Below, piece by piece: positions 1-8,777 of a DNA stretch of 64,000 nt. The stretch is from assembly GCF_012927345.1 (NCBI RefSeq), contig NZ_JABBGJ010000042.1, forward strand, positions 34,119 through 98,118, given 5' to 3'. This DNA is from Paraburkholderia polaris (GTDB lineage Bacteria > Pseudomonadota > Gammaproteobacteria > Burkholderiales > Burkholderiaceae). The translations under genes and the position numbers were made by a program. Numbering within the stretch: position 1 is the stretch's first letter; each line of letters begins with the position of its first letter. The notes below the pieces were generated by a model, which saw only the letters and a list, made by a program, of their open reading frames with translations, made no database searches and was not told where the DNA came from.

Positions 1-1013
1 TTCGGATGCACGAAACCGAAGATGCGCTTGGGCAATACTTCATCACGCCCCATTGCATACAGAAGACGCCCCACGCTCGCCTGCGCCGAGATGCCCGAGG
101 CGAACTGCGCGAGAATCAGGCCGGCCAGAAACACCGTCACGAAGATATCGCCGCCTACTTTGCGCGCGACTTCGAAGGCAGCCGAATCCGGGTCCTTGAA
201 CACCGCACCTGGGTGCGCGAGTTGCACCGTGTACGCGGCGATCACGAAGATCGCGCCGCCGATCAGCGCGATCAGCACGATTGCGCGCGGCATGGTCTTT
301 TCCGGGGCGATGGTTTCTTCGGTCAACGTCGATACCGCGTCGAAGCCGAGATACGAATAGGCGGCAATTGCGGCGCCCGCCATCGTCGCCGAGAACGGCA
401 CATGCGGCTTGAAGAACGGCTCAGCCGAAATCAGACCGCCGGGGCCGGCCGCCGCGGTCACATAGTGGCAGCACAGCACGACGAACAACGCGACGATCGC
501 GAGTTGCACGACCATCAGCACGATGTTGAAACGGTTCGCGAGTTCAATGCCGAGAATGTTCAGGGCACTCGTCAACACGATGAACGCGACGATCCAGATC
601 CAGCTCGGAATGTGCGGAAACGCGGCGCTGAGATACGCCGCACCGATCAGCCAGATCACCATCGGCAGGAAAAAATAATCGAGCAAGGTGGCCCAGCCGA
701 TCATGAAGCCCAGATGCGGATTGAAGGTTTTGCGCGTGTATGTATAAGCTGAACCCGCCACCGGGAAAAGCCGCGCGAGCTTACCGTAACTGAGCGCCGT
801 GAATACGATCGCGATCAGGGCAATCAGATACGCGAGCGCCGCGGTATCGTTGCTGGCGCTCGCCAGCACACCGTAGGTGCCGTAGACGATCAGCGGCGCC
901 ATATAGGCGAGGCCGAACAGCAAGACTGAAGGCAGGCCGAGCGTACGCTTCAGATGCGCGCTTTGGGGCGAGGCAGATGCGTCAGCGCGCTCGGTGGGTG
1001 ATGTTGGGGTCAT
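1..1013 (-). CDS. APC-family amino acid/amine permease (C-terminus outside window)
   Basis: The reverse strand reads open from an ATG at 1013 to the window edge, giving about 337 residues of a polytopic membrane protein. Hydrophobic segments follow one another from about residue 30, starting near LPSVLLFGLAYMAPL, and there is an APC-type pattern with GSAYTYTRK near residue 95. The start is supported by an AGAGGAG ribosome-binding site 7 nt upstream. The family imports amino acids or amines by proton or cation symport in the inner membrane; similarity in style to putrescine importers is an impression only. It lies 175 nt downstream of, and in the same direction as, the nitrilase-family gene, so the pair could take up and hydrolyse an amide or amine. 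The substrate is unknown. Confidence 0.85.
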   Translation of the reverse strand, partial: MTPTSPTERADASASPQSAHLKRTLGLPSVLLFGLAYMAPLIVYGTYGVLASASNDTAALAYLIALIAIVFTALSYGKLARLFPVAGSAYTYTRKTFNPHLGFMIGWATLLDYFFLPMVIWLIGAAYLSAAFPHIPSWIWIVAFIVLTSALNILGIELANRFNIVLMVVQLAIVALFVVLCCHYVTAAAGPGGLISAEPFFKPHVPFSATMAGAAIAAYSYLGFDAVSTLTEETIAPEKTMPRAIVLIALIGGAIFVIAAYTVQLAHPGAVFKDPDSAAFEVARKVGGDIFVTVFLAGLILAQFASGISAQASVGRLLYAMGRDEVLPKRIFGFVHP

Positions 1014-1188
1014 GCGGTGTCTCCTCTTGCGAATGGGCGAGCGTCGCCGGGGGCGGCGTTGAACGCGCCCCGGTCGAGGTTTGTCGATCAGTCTTGCTGG
1101 ATGCGCGGATGTCGCGCCGATGATTCTTTGCCTGACGTGGTGTACGTAGGTGCGTCGGTGGGTCTATGCGCTTATGTGCGCTTGCAAC

Positions 1189-2025
1189 TTAACGCGAGCG
1201 GATCACACGCGCACGTTGCCCGTGCTCGCCGTCCACCGTCGCGAGGTCGAGCGCAATGCGCGCGTCATGCAGATAACGATAGTGTTCGCGCGCGCCTTCG
1301 AGACGTGCCGGATCGAGTGTGGCGCGCAGGACCGTTTCTTCGTGACCAGCGTCGCACACCACGTCGCCGGATGGATCGATCAGCGCCGATTCGCCGGGGA
1401 ACGTGAGGTTGTCGTCACCCGAACCGATGCGATTCACGAGCGCTGCGAACATCTGATTCTCCATGGCGCGCGCCACGATCGCGCGACGATGCACTGGCCC
1501 GAACGGCTCCATATTGCCGTTCGTCACGATCAGCAGATCGGCGCCGAGCGAGGCGACCGCACGCGCCGTTTCCGGAAATTCGATGTCGTAGCAGATCAGG
1601 AGGCCTACGGTCAGGCCCTTGAAACTGCACACTTCGTAGCGGTCGCCCGGTTCGAATACACCGACGTCCGACGCCCACAGGTGCGTCTTGCGATAGCGCA
1701 GCGCGATCTCGCCACGTTCGTCGACCAGCACCGTGGTGTTGAAAAAGCGGTTACCGTCACGCTCGGCAAGCCCCACCGCCACCGCTACGCGTGCTTCGCG
1801 CGCCGCATTGCGGACTGCGCTAAGCGACGGCCCGTCGATCGGTTCGGCCAAGTCGCCAATGGTGTCCCGCGTCGGAAAGCCCGACAGCGTGGTCTCCGGA
1901 AACACGATCAGTTCGGTTCCGGCCGCGCGTTGACCGATGGTTTGCAGCACGCGTTGCACGTTTATACCGCCCACGCCCGCCGCGCCATCCACGATCGGGA
2001 TCTGTGCCAGTTCGAGTTGAAGCAT
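1189..2025 (-). CDS. Carbon-nitrogen hydrolase (nitrilase superfamily amidase)
   Basis: This 278-residue protein spans a whole nitrilase-superfamily domain. The catalytic triad is visible: Glu44 in VFPETTLSGF, Lys113 in YRKTHLW and Cys145 in LLICYDIEF. The family hydrolyses non-peptide C-N bonds of amides or nitriles in the cytoplasm. The ATG at 2025 has an ACAGGAG site about 6 nt upstream. The gene precedes an APC permease on the same strand, which fits uptake followed by hydrolysis of a small nitrogen compound. Its leader is unusual: a hairpin repeat block (2046-2142) lies about 20 nt upstream of the start. Amidase is more likely than true nitrilase, but substrate cannot be read from sequence. 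Confidence 0.9.
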   Translation of the reverse strand: MLQLELAQIPIVDGAAGVGGINVQRVLQTIGQRAAGTELIVFPETTLSGFPTRDTIGDLAEPIDGPSLSAVRNAAREARVAVAVGLAERDGNRFFNTTVLVDERGEIALRYRKTHLWASDVGVFEPGDRYEVCSFKGLTVGLLICYDIEFPETARAVASLGADLLIVTNGNMEPFGPVHRRAIVARAMENQMFAALVNRIGSGDDNLTFPGESALIDPSGDVVCDAGHEETVLRATLDPARLEGAREHYRYLHDARIALDLATVDGEHGQRARVIRSR

Positions 2026-2045
2026 TCTGTCTCCTGTTGACCAGA

Positions 2046-2142
2046 TGTCGATCGGAGTTGGCGCTTTAGCTGTCGACTAGAGTTGGCGCTTTAGCACTTA
2101 CTCTAGTCCCATGCAAATCACTTACTCTAGTCCCATGCAAAT
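2046..2142. repeat. Hairpin repeat locus 1 (left-left-right-right arms)
   Basis: Four copies of two short modules are arranged left, left, right, right. Left arms read like tgtcgactagagttggcgc followed by tttagc (2046-2070 and 2071-2095). Right arms read like cttactctagtcccatgc (within 2096-2118 and 2119-2142). The inner left arm (CTAGAGT) pairs with the right arm (ACTCTAG), so the block can fold as a hairpin. The same modules occur at 51093-51332. It begins about 20 nt upstream of the nitrilase start codon, so it would be in that gene's mRNA leader if transcription starts beyond it. No protein is encoded. Confidence 0.85.
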
Positions 2143-2248
2143 GGTTGCTGTCCTTGCCGGTCTGCTTCGCGTTAAATAGCGGCTGTTGCCGGGCCGCCCG
2201 CGTTTCAGGTTGGGCCTATTATTACCAGACATATTTTTGTTCGTAATT

Positions 2249-2260
2249 ACCCAACTGGGT
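2249..2260. promoter_or_regulatory. Short dyad upstream of LuxR-type gene
   Basis: An ACCCA-AC-TGGGT inverted repeat sits 19 nt before the ATG of the LuxR-family gene. It overlaps where a promoter or operator could be and may be an autoregulatory site. It is short and does not match a canonical lux box, so this is a weak call. Confidence 0.25.
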
Positions 2261-2279
2261 TACCCTCAACGGAGCACGC

Positions 2280-3149
2280 ATGGAACTCGAATGGCGCGAT
2301 CTGGCCTTTCATCGCGAGATCGGCGCGGTTATCGAAGCACTCGACAGCGCGCAATTCTGGACTCGCCTCACGCGCGCGCTGGAACGTTACGTCGTGTTCG
2401 ACAACTGGGTGGCCCTGCGCTTCACACCTGGCGTCGCGCCGCTCGTCTGCGCCGAATCGCCCACACCGGACGGCACAGTGGATGTGATGTTCCAGGACTA
2501 TCTCGCCGCGCTTTATCAACTGGACCCGTTTTATATCGCCGCGACCGAGAAGCCTGCATCGGGCTTTGTCACGCTTGCAGATGTCGCGCCCGACAACTTC
2601 TCGATGACCGACTACTACCAGCGGTACTTCAGGAAAAATATCGTCGGCGATGAGGTGCATTTCAACTACATGATCGACGCGCGGCATACGCTGGCGTTCT
2701 CGCTGGGCGCAACGCATCGCTATGGCGAGCGCGACCTGGCGGTGCTCGCGCTCTGCGCACCATGGGTGATCGCGCTGCTGCGGCAGCGTTTGCCATATGA
2801 GGCATTCGACGCGCCGGAGCCGGCCTCGAGCGAGGCGGTGACGCAAACATCAACGGGAGCAGCGGCAGAAGCAGTGACAAAAGCAGGCCCGCCGGCGGAC
2901 ACACCCACCTATGCCACGCGCTTCGAGCAGGTGTCGTCGGTGAGCGGCCGCTCGCCACTCACCGCGCGCGAAGTCGAGGTGGCGATGCTGACCCTGAGCG
3001 GATTTTCAACGCGCGCCATCGCGGAGAAACTGGCGATCTCGTTCGAGACAGTGCGCGCACACAAGAAGCACATTTATACGAAGCTCAACGTCAACTCGCA
3101 ATCGGAGTTGTTCGCGCTGTTTTATGAAGCAGGGCGCAAAGGGGCATGA
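2280..3149 (+). CDS. LuxR-family (GerE-type HTH) transcriptional regulator
   Basis: This 289-residue protein has a C-terminal LuxR/GerE DNA-binding domain from about residue 222 (SPLTAREVEVAMLTLSGFS, then TVRAHKKHIYTKL, the recognition-helix region). The N-terminal ~170 residues form an unrecognised sensor-like domain that may resemble autoinducer-binding folds, but the hallmark aromatic and Asp residues could not be checked. An Ala/Thr/Pro-rich linker separates the domains. The start at 2280 has GGAG 6 nt upstream. It is divergent from the nitrilase/permease unit, which makes that unit a plausible target. No synthase (luxI) is nearby, so any signal response would be as a solo receptor. Confidence 0.85.
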   Translation: MELEWRDLAFHREIGAVIEALDSAQFWTRLTRALERYVVFDNWVALRFTPGVAPLVCAESPTPDGTVDVMFQDYLAALYQLDPFYIAATEKPASGFVTLADVAPDNFSMTDYYQRYFRKNIVGDEVHFNYMIDARHTLAFSLGATHRYGERDLAVLALCAPWVIALLRQRLPYEAFDAPEPASSEAVTQTSTGAAAEAVTKAGPPADTPTYATRFEQVSSVSGRSPLTAREVEVAMLTLSGFSTRAIAEKLAISFETVRAHKKHIYTKLNVNSQSELFALFYEAGRKGA

Positions 3150-3197
3150 CGTCCTGCTCTTTCCTGCGAACGAGCACTTCTGCCACGCACTTCGCCA

Positions 3198-3932
3198 TCA
3201 CGAACCGCACGCGGCGCAACCGCTCGCCTTCTCTTCGTAGCGATCGTGATACTTGAGCCACTCGCCCATATTCTTCTTCTCCTCGCGGCCTTTCGGCGTA
3301 ACGTCGAGATGCGCGTACGCGCTGAGGAACTGCTCGCCGCCGCGTCCGTAGGTGGAATACGTGTGATAGACGTCGCCTGCTTCGTCCTTGTAAAACACGC
3401 TGTGACCGGATAGCTCGTCGATGCCGACATCCTGCTCGGTGAAGTTGTAGAACGCCTTCTTGCTGGCGACCTCCTCCGGCGTGAACGACACGTGATAGTC
3501 GAAATTGAAGTCACTCTCATTCGACGATACCCACGGAAACTTCCAGCCCATCCGCTTCTTGAAAGCCTCGATCTTCGCGAGCGGCCCACGCGAGACCGCC
3601 ACGTACGATACGTCGTGATGTTCAAGATGCGTCAGGATGCCGTCCATATGATCCGACACGAATGAGCAGCCGAAACAGCCCTCTTCCCAATCCGGGCCCA
3701 GCATGAAGTGATAGACAATCAATTGGCTACGGCCGCCGAACAGATCGGCGAGTGTCTTGCGGCCTTGCGGCGTGTCGAATACATAGGTCTTGTCGACCTT
3801 CACCCACGGCAGTGCGCGGCGTTTGCGGGCGAGTTCATCGCCGGCGCGTGTGTACGCTTTCTCTTCGACTAATAGCGCCTTGCTGGCGGCCAGCCATTCT
3901 TCCCGGGTGCCGATACGGTGTTGCGGGTCCAT
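3198..3932 (-). CDS. DUF899 family thioredoxin-like protein
   Basis: This 244-residue protein belongs to the DUF899 family, which has a thioredoxin-like fold. Diagnostic stretches are LPWVKVDKTYVFDTPQG, LIVYHFMLGPDWEEGC, SFVSDHMDG and the C-terminal YAHLDVTPKGR. Cysteines occur in EEGCFGCSF and near the end (GCAACGS). The start is placed at 3932, not at the upstream in-frame ATG (4100), because AAGGAG lies 7 nt before it and the longer form would run through the ArsR gene. It is downstream of the ArsR gene on the same strand (61 nt gap), so it is probably its regulated partner. Biochemical role is not established for the family. Confidence 0.88.
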   Translation of the reverse strand: MDPQHRIGTREEWLAASKALLVEEKAYTRAGDELARKRRALPWVKVDKTYVFDTPQGRKTLADLFGGRSQLIVYHFMLGPDWEEGCFGCSFVSDHMDGILTHLEHHDVSYVAVSRGPLAKIEAFKKRMGWKFPWVSSNESDFNFDYHVSFTPEEVASKKAFYNFTEQDVGIDELSGHSVFYKDEAGDVYHTYSTYGRGGEQFLSAYAHLDVTPKGREEKKNMGEWLKYHDRYEEKASGCAACGS

Positions 3933-3993
3933 GTGCGTCTCCTTCTCTGTGTCGTGCAGATTCGTGACAGGCGTGAAAGTCAGCAAGCTGCCG

Positions 3994-4404
3994 TTACCGT
4001 CCGCGCACGGAAGGTTTTCGCGGGCGCGGCGTTGATTCGGCGCTGGAGGGTAAAGCTGCGTTTGGCGGACATCGCGGCTCCTCTTCAACGAAAGCAGCAA
4101 GACGATCGAGTGATTCGGACCAGAAGCGCTGATAGCGGGTGAGCCACTCCATGGCTTCCTCCATCGGTCCGGCGGACAGGCGGCACGCCACCGTGCGGCC
4201 GGTTTTACTGCGTGTGATGAGACCGGCCTCGGACAACACGTCGAGGTGTTTCATCACCGCGGGCAACGACATCGCAAACGGCTCGGCGAGCTCACTGACC
4301 GACAGATCGTTCAGTTCGGACAAACGCACGAGCAACGCACGCCGCGTCGGATCGGACAGCGCGGCGAAGGTGCGATCGAGTAGCACTTCATTAAACTTAA
4401 CCAT
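3994..4404 (-). CDS. ArsR/SmtB-family HTH transcriptional regulator
   Basis: This 136-residue protein has a winged-helix ArsR domain: TFAALSDPTRRALLVRL, then LSVSELAEPFAMSLPAVMKH with the recognition helix and a wing around SKTGRTVACRL. No metal-binding cysteine motif (CxC) is visible, so it is probably not a metal sensor. The family usually represses its own operon. Here the downstream gene is DUF899, a common pairing for this non-metal subtype. The tail after residue 110 is Pro/Arg-rich and low complexity. The start at 4404 lies about 265 nt from the end of the purine permease gene. Confidence 0.88.
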   Translation of the reverse strand: MVKFNEVLLDRTFAALSDPTRRALLVRLSELNDLSVSELAEPFAMSLPAVMKHLDVLSEAGLITRSKTGRTVACRLSAGPMEEAMEWLTRYQRFWSESLDRLAAFVEEEPRCPPNAALPSSAESTPRPRKPSVRGR

Positions 4405-4517
4405 GAGGTTAAATATAGAAACACGTGAGGGGATGTCAAGGACAGGTACGTACTTTTCTCAAAGCGCGCAGGGAGAGGTGAAAGAAGAGGTGGATGAAGC
4501 GGAGAAGAGGACGCTGC

Positions 4518-4567
4518 AAAAAAAGATACGCGGCGCATCGCAGATCGAACCCTGCAATACGCCGCGT
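4518..4567 (-). terminator. Candidate rho-independent terminator of the NCS2 permease gene
   Basis: On the minus strand an ACGCGGCG/CGCCGCGT 8-bp stem (4560-4567 with 4528-4535) with a 24-nt loop, itself containing a GCAG/CTGC pair, is followed by seven T residues (plus-strand A at 4518-4524). It lies about 100 nt past the stop of the minus-strand permease gene. The long loop keeps confidence moderate. Confidence 0.5.
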
Positions 4568-4668
4568 CAAGGTGGAGAACAACCGACTACACGTTCGAGC
4601 AAAGCGGCAGGGAAAACCCGCCCCACTCTCGCGTTACAGCAAATCGCGCAAAACGCAATGCGGCAGAA

Positions 4669-6051
4669 TCAGATCGCCCAACCGCCGAGATAGAAGCCGA
4701 CCAGCACAACAGCGATGACAACCGTGCCCACGTTCAGCTTGCGGTACTCGCCGCTCACCACACGGCCGATCACCAGCGTCGCGAAGCCGAGCATGATGCC
4801 CGTCACGATATTGGCGGTCAGCACGATGAACACGGCGCACATCAGGCCCGACATCGCGTCGACCATGTCGTCCATGTGCAGCTTGCTCACGTTCGAGAGC
4901 ATCAGCAGACCCACGTACATCAGCGCCGGGGCCGTTGCATACGAAGGCACGAGACTGGCCAACGGCGAGAAGAACATCACCACCAGGAACAGCAGACCGA
5001 CCACCGCCGCAGCCATCCCCGTCTTCGCGCCGGCTGCAACGCCGACCGTCGATTCGATGTAGGCAGCCGCCGGTGCACCACCGAGCAGACCCGAGAAAAT
5101 CGAGCTCAGCGAATCGGCTGTCAACGCACGGCCGCCGTTGATGATGCGGCCGTTTTCGTCGAGTTGACCGGCTTGTCCGGCAACGGCGCGAATCGTGCCG
5201 GTTGCGTCGAACACAGCCGTCATCACGAGGGCCAGCACGCTAGGCAGGACTGCCATCGACAGCGCGCCTTTGATGTCCATCGCGCCGATCAGCGAAGCAT
5301 GGCCCGGCGCGCTCAGCGAGGGCACCGCGAACACGCCGTGGAATGCCACCGCCGGATCGATCATGAGAGCAATCCCCGAGATCGCGACGATCACGATCAG
5401 GATCGAACCCGGTACGCGACGGCGTACTAAACCGAAGATCGCCGCCAGACCTGCCACCGACATGATCGCCGGCAACGCCGTGATATTGCCGAGCGCGACC
5501 GGCAGACCGGCGCCCGGATTCTTGACGACCAGACCCACGTCATTCGCAGCGATCAGCAGCAGGAACAGGCCGATGCCGATACCCGTGCCGTGCGCGATGC
5601 CGGTCGGCAGATTGCGCAGAATCCACGAACGCACGCCCGTCACCGAGATGCCGGTGAAGACTACGCCCATCAGGAACACCGCGCCGAGCGCGACGTTCGG
5701 ATGCAGACCTTTGCCGAGCACGAGACCGAACGCGGTGAAAGCGGTCAGCGAAATCGCGCAACCGATCGCGATCGGCAGACGCGCCCAGACGCCCATCAGC
5801 AGCGAGCCGAAGGCGGTGGTCAGGCACACGGCGACGAACACCGCGCTGGTATCGAAGCCCGCTTTGCCGAACATGCCCGGCACGACGAACACGGAATAGA
5901 CCATCGCGAGGAAGGTCGTGATGCCCGCAACGATTTCCGTACGCTGCGAACTGCCGCGTGAAGAGATTTCGAAATAGCGGTCGAGAAAGCCCTTTCCGTC
6001 GAATGATTCGGCGCCGACTTCAGAAATCGGTTGGGCGTGGGGTTCCATCAT
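4669..6051 (-). CDS. NCS2-family purine (adenine/guanine/hypoxanthine) permease
   Basis: A 460-residue polytopic inner-membrane protein of the AzgA-type NCS2 group. Family marks include the N-terminal EIVAGITTFLAMVYSVFVVP segment (residues about 35-54), GIGIGLFLLLIAANDVGLV, and PAAAYIESTVGVAAGAKTG, the conserved substrate-binding region. These carriers import purine bases by proton symport. The start is set at 6051 because AAGGAGG lies 8 nt upstream; an adjacent second ATG (6048) is possible, and the longer open frame to 6300 has no comparable site. It stands alone, with no purine-salvage gene next to it. Adenine versus guanine/hypoxanthine specificity cannot be told. Confidence 0.9.
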   Translation of the reverse strand: MMEPHAQPISEVGAESFDGKGFLDRYFEISSRGSSQRTEIVAGITTFLAMVYSVFVVPGMFGKAGFDTSAVFVAVCLTTAFGSLLMGVWARLPIAIGCAISLTAFTAFGLVLGKGLHPNVALGAVFLMGVVFTGISVTGVRSWILRNLPTGIAHGTGIGIGLFLLLIAANDVGLVVKNPGAGLPVALGNITALPAIMSVAGLAAIFGLVRRRVPGSILIVIVAISGIALMIDPAVAFHGVFAVPSLSAPGHASLIGAMDIKGALSMAVLPSVLALVMTAVFDATGTIRAVAGQAGQLDENGRIINGGRALTADSLSSIFSGLLGGAPAAAYIESTVGVAAGAKTGMAAAVVGLLFLVVMFFSPLASLVPSYATAPALMYVGLLMLSNVSKLHMDDMVDAMSGLMCAVFIVLTANIVTGIMLGFATLVIGRVVSGEYRKLNVGTVVIAVVLVGFYLGGWAI

Positions 6052-6566
6052 GATGAGTGCCTCCTTTATCAGCGTGCTGAAACGGCCCGGTTTCCGGCCG
6101 CCATCAGGTTCGTCTCGTTGCGTTGATCTAATGTGGTGTGGCAAGGTTTGAACGTCGGCTTGCGATGCGTCGGGACAACCCGCCTTCCGTCCTTCTTTTG
6201 CTGTCTCGAAATGTAGGGCAACACAAATATATCTCCCATCGCATGGATGGCATGCCCGACATGTCGCGACGCTTATATCGTTTAAAGGACGGCAAACCAT
6301 AGAGACGGTCCGCGCGTTTACACCTACGGTTTGTCATTAAGTTGTGAAAGGGTTTTGAGGGGTTCGGCGCGCAAAAACGGGCATTCATCGCCGCCAAAGC
6401 GCGCAATGCGGCATGAACCGTGCGTCGCAGACACCTATCAGAAAGCCTGCAAAACCGGGCCGCCCCGGCGCCGCGGGTTACACTCTGGCCCTTACCTGAC
6501 TTAAAGCGTGACTTAACTGCGGCGGTCCACAGCGCCCGTCCGCACTGGCCCATGGAGTCCTTCTTG
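6052..6566. other. Intergenic region, divergent promoters expected, no gene seen
   Basis: This 515-nt stretch separates the minus-strand NCS2 gene from the plus-strand lipoprotein gene, so both promoters must be here. An AT-richer patch lies at 6215-6295. Open frames in it have no ribosome-binding site or recognisable domain. No riboswitch fold was recognised by eye. Confidence 0.5.
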
Positions 6567-7523
6567 ATGAGCGGCGGTTTTTCGCGTCCTGCCTGGCGTC
6601 TTCTGATTCTTGCTGTGTTCGCGCTGTTTGCGCTGTCCGGTTGCAGCCTGCTGTGGGGCCCGCAGCAGGCGCCGATTGTCGATGCCACGGTGATGCCCGT
6701 CGAGCCCGCGAGCGCCCCGGTGGCCGCCTCCGCGCCGGAGCCCGTCGAGACTGAAGCGGCCGAGCCCGAACAGCCGAAGAAGCCTAAAAAACCGGTCGTC
6801 AAGCCGCGCAAGGTCGAACCGCCGCCGCCGGTCGCCACGCCCGTGCCGCCGCCGCCCGCGCCCCCGCCGCTGATCGTGCTGCGCACGATCGAACGCAGCG
6901 AGGCGCACGCCCTGCTCGATACCGAAGTGCAGAAACCCGACGGCAAGGTGGTGGGCCGCGCGGTCGATATGATCGCGGATGCGAGCGGCAAGCCGCGCGA
7001 GATGGTGGTCAATCTGCAGGGCTTCCTCGGCGTCGGCGACCGCAAGGTCAATTTCCCGTGGAGCGCGTTCCGCTTCACGCCGGCCGCGAAGACCGCGCCG
7101 ATCACGCTCAACGCGGCGGCCGTGCCGACGCCCGCGGCGAAATCCGCTGCCATGCAATTGCCGCTGATCGACACGGACGTCGAGCGTTCGAACGGCGCCA
7201 AGGTCGGCCGCGTGATCGACGTGCTGATCGACGCCAACGCGCAACCGCAGGCGGTTGTGCTCGACGTCAACGGCATGGTCAGCACCGAGCGGCGCTCGAT
7301 TGCCGCCAACTGGTCGGCGCTGCGTTTCGTCATCAAAGACAAGGAACTGCATCCGCTGATCGATTTGAGCGACGCGCAGATCAATGCGACGCCGCCGTAC
7401 GCCAGCGACAAGCCGATCCGCGCAGTGTCTCCGGCCCCCGCTCCGGCGCCTGCTCCCGCCGCCGCGGCTTCTGCCGCGCCGGCCACTGTCACTGCGGGTT
7501 CCAACGCACGGGCGGCCCGATGA
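6567..7523 (+). CDS. Lipoprotein with two PRC-barrel-like domains
   Basis: This 318-residue protein begins with a lipoprotein signal peptide (LLILAVFALFALSGCS; lipobox LSGC, Cys about residue 24). It continues through a Pro/Ala/Lys/Glu-rich linker (to about residue 105), followed by two related PRC-barrel-like repeats: one around LLDTEVQKPDGKVVGRAVDM, one around LIDTDVERSNGAKVGRVIDV, each ending in a W-S-A-(F/L)-R-F motif. An Ala/Pro tail closes it. PRC barrels bind partners or RNA in other proteins; a function for this lipidated form is unknown. The start at 6567 has GGAG 9 nt upstream; an in-frame ATG 15 nt earlier is the alternative. Its stop overlaps the next start (ATGA), so it is translationally coupled to the MFS gene. 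Confidence 0.8.
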   Translation: MSGGFSRPAWRLLILAVFALFALSGCSLLWGPQQAPIVDATVMPVEPASAPVAASAPEPVETEAAEPEQPKKPKKPVVKPRKVEPPPPVATPVPPPPAPPPLIVLRTIERSEAHALLDTEVQKPDGKVVGRAVDMIADASGKPREMVVNLQGFLGVGDRKVNFPWSAFRFTPAAKTAPITLNAAAVPTPAAKSAAMQLPLIDTDVERSNGAKVGRVIDVLIDANAQPQAVVLDVNGMVSTERRSIAANWSALRFVIKDKELHPLIDLSDAQINATPPYASDKPIRAVSPAPAPAPAPAAAASAAPATVTAGSNARAAR

Positions 7524-8773
7524 CAGGCCGCACTTTGGTTACCGCGCGCAGTCTGCGCGCACTCGATTGGTTGAATTTTTTCGTCGCCAACGTGCAGACG
7601 GGTTTCGGGCCGTTCATTGCGTCGTACCTCGCCTCGCACAAGTGGACCCAGGGCGAGATCGGCATGGCGCTGTCCGTCGGCACCATTAGTGCGATGGTGA
7701 GTCAGGTGCCTGGCGGCGCTGCCGTCGACGCGTTGCGCAACAAAAAAGGCGCTGCCGCATGGGCGATCTTCGCGATCATCTTCAGCGCGGTGCTGCTGGC
7801 CGCGAGCCCGACGGTGCTGCCGGTGATTGCCGCGGAGGTGTTCCACGGCTTTGCCAGTTGCATGCTGACGCCGGCGTTGGCCGCGATCTCGTTCGCCCTG
7901 GTGGGGCGCGCGAATCTGGGCGACCGGCTGGGACGCAATGCGCGCTGGGCATCGATCGGCAGCGCCGTCGCGGCCGGGCTGATGGGCGTATTCGGCGAAT
8001 ACTATTCGCCCCGCGCGGTGTTCTGGCTGACTGCGGCGCTGGCCGTGCCCGCGCTGTTTGCGCTGACGATGATTCAGCGTACCGACACGATCGAGCTGCC
8101 GAAAGCCGGGCCGACACCGAAACAGATCGAACGGCGCGAGAGTTTGCGCGAGTTGTTGCGCGATAAGCGGATGCTGCTGTTCGCGGCTTGTATCGTGTTG
8201 TTCCACTTGTCGAATGCGGCAATGCTGAATCTCGCCGCTGGCGAAGTGACGGCCGGTATGGGCGACAACGTGCAGCTCGTGATTGCCGCGTGCATCATCG
8301 TGCCGCAGGCGATTGTCGCGATGATGTCGCCATGGGTTGGGCGCTCCGCCGAGCGGTGGGGACGCAGGCCGATTTTGCTGCTTGGTTTTTCCGCGTTGCC
8401 GATACGGGCGTTGTTGTTTGCCGGGATCAGCAGCCCTTATTTGCTGGTGCCGGTGCAGATGCTGGACGGCCTGAGCGCGGCCGTGTTCGGCGTGATGCTG
8501 CCGTTGATTGCCGCCGATGTCGCCGGCGGCAAGGGGCGGTATAACCTTTGTATTGGGTTGTTCGGGTTGGCGGCCGGGATTGGGGCTACTTTGAGCACGA
8601 CTGCTGCTGGGTTTGTGGCGGATCATTTTGGCAATGCTGTGAGCTTCTTTGGGCTTGCCGCCGCGGGGGCGCTTGCTGTGCTGCTGGTGTGGGCGGCGAT
8701 GCCCGAGACACGGGATGCGGCTGCGGATGAGGCGGCTGCGGCTGTGGGGGATGGGAAGTCGGCTGTTAGATGA
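7520..8773 (+). CDS. MFS transporter
   Basis: A 417-residue major facilitator with about 12 hydrophobic segments. The loop between segments 2 and 3 carries GGAAVDALRNKKG, a variant of the MFS G-x-x-x-D-(R/K) motif, and a second such loop is GRSAERWGRRP. The start is the ATG that overlaps the preceding lipoprotein stop by 4 bp, so it is shorter than the longest open frame. It acts in the inner membrane, probably as an efflux or sugar-type carrier; substrate unknown. Near the 3' end codon use becomes rich in ggg/ttt-type codons (8540-8770) compared with the start. Confidence 0.87.
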   Translation: MTGRTLVTARSLRALDWLNFFVANVQTGFGPFIASYLASHKWTQGEIGMALSVGTISAMVSQVPGGAAVDALRNKKGAAAWAIFAIIFSAVLLAASPTVLPVIAAEVFHGFASCMLTPALAAISFALVGRANLGDRLGRNARWASIGSAVAAGLMGVFGEYYSPRAVFWLTAALAVPALFALTMIQRTDTIELPKAGPTPKQIERRESLRELLRDKRMLLFAACIVLFHLSNAAMLNLAAGEVTAGMGDNVQLVIAACIIVPQAIVAMMSPWVGRSAERWGRRPILLLGFSALPIRALLFAGISSPYLLVPVQMLDGLSAAVFGVMLPLIAADVAGGKGRYNLCIGLFGLAAGIGATLSTTAAGFVADHFGNAVSFFGLAAAGALAVLLVWAAMPETRDAAADEAAAAVGDGKSAVR

Positions 8774-8777
8774 GCTG

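Noticed and set aside
2249..2260. Canonical lux box before the LuxR-type gene
   Set aside because: The dyad is only 5 bp per arm and lacks the lux-box sequence; kept only as a weak regulatory candidate.
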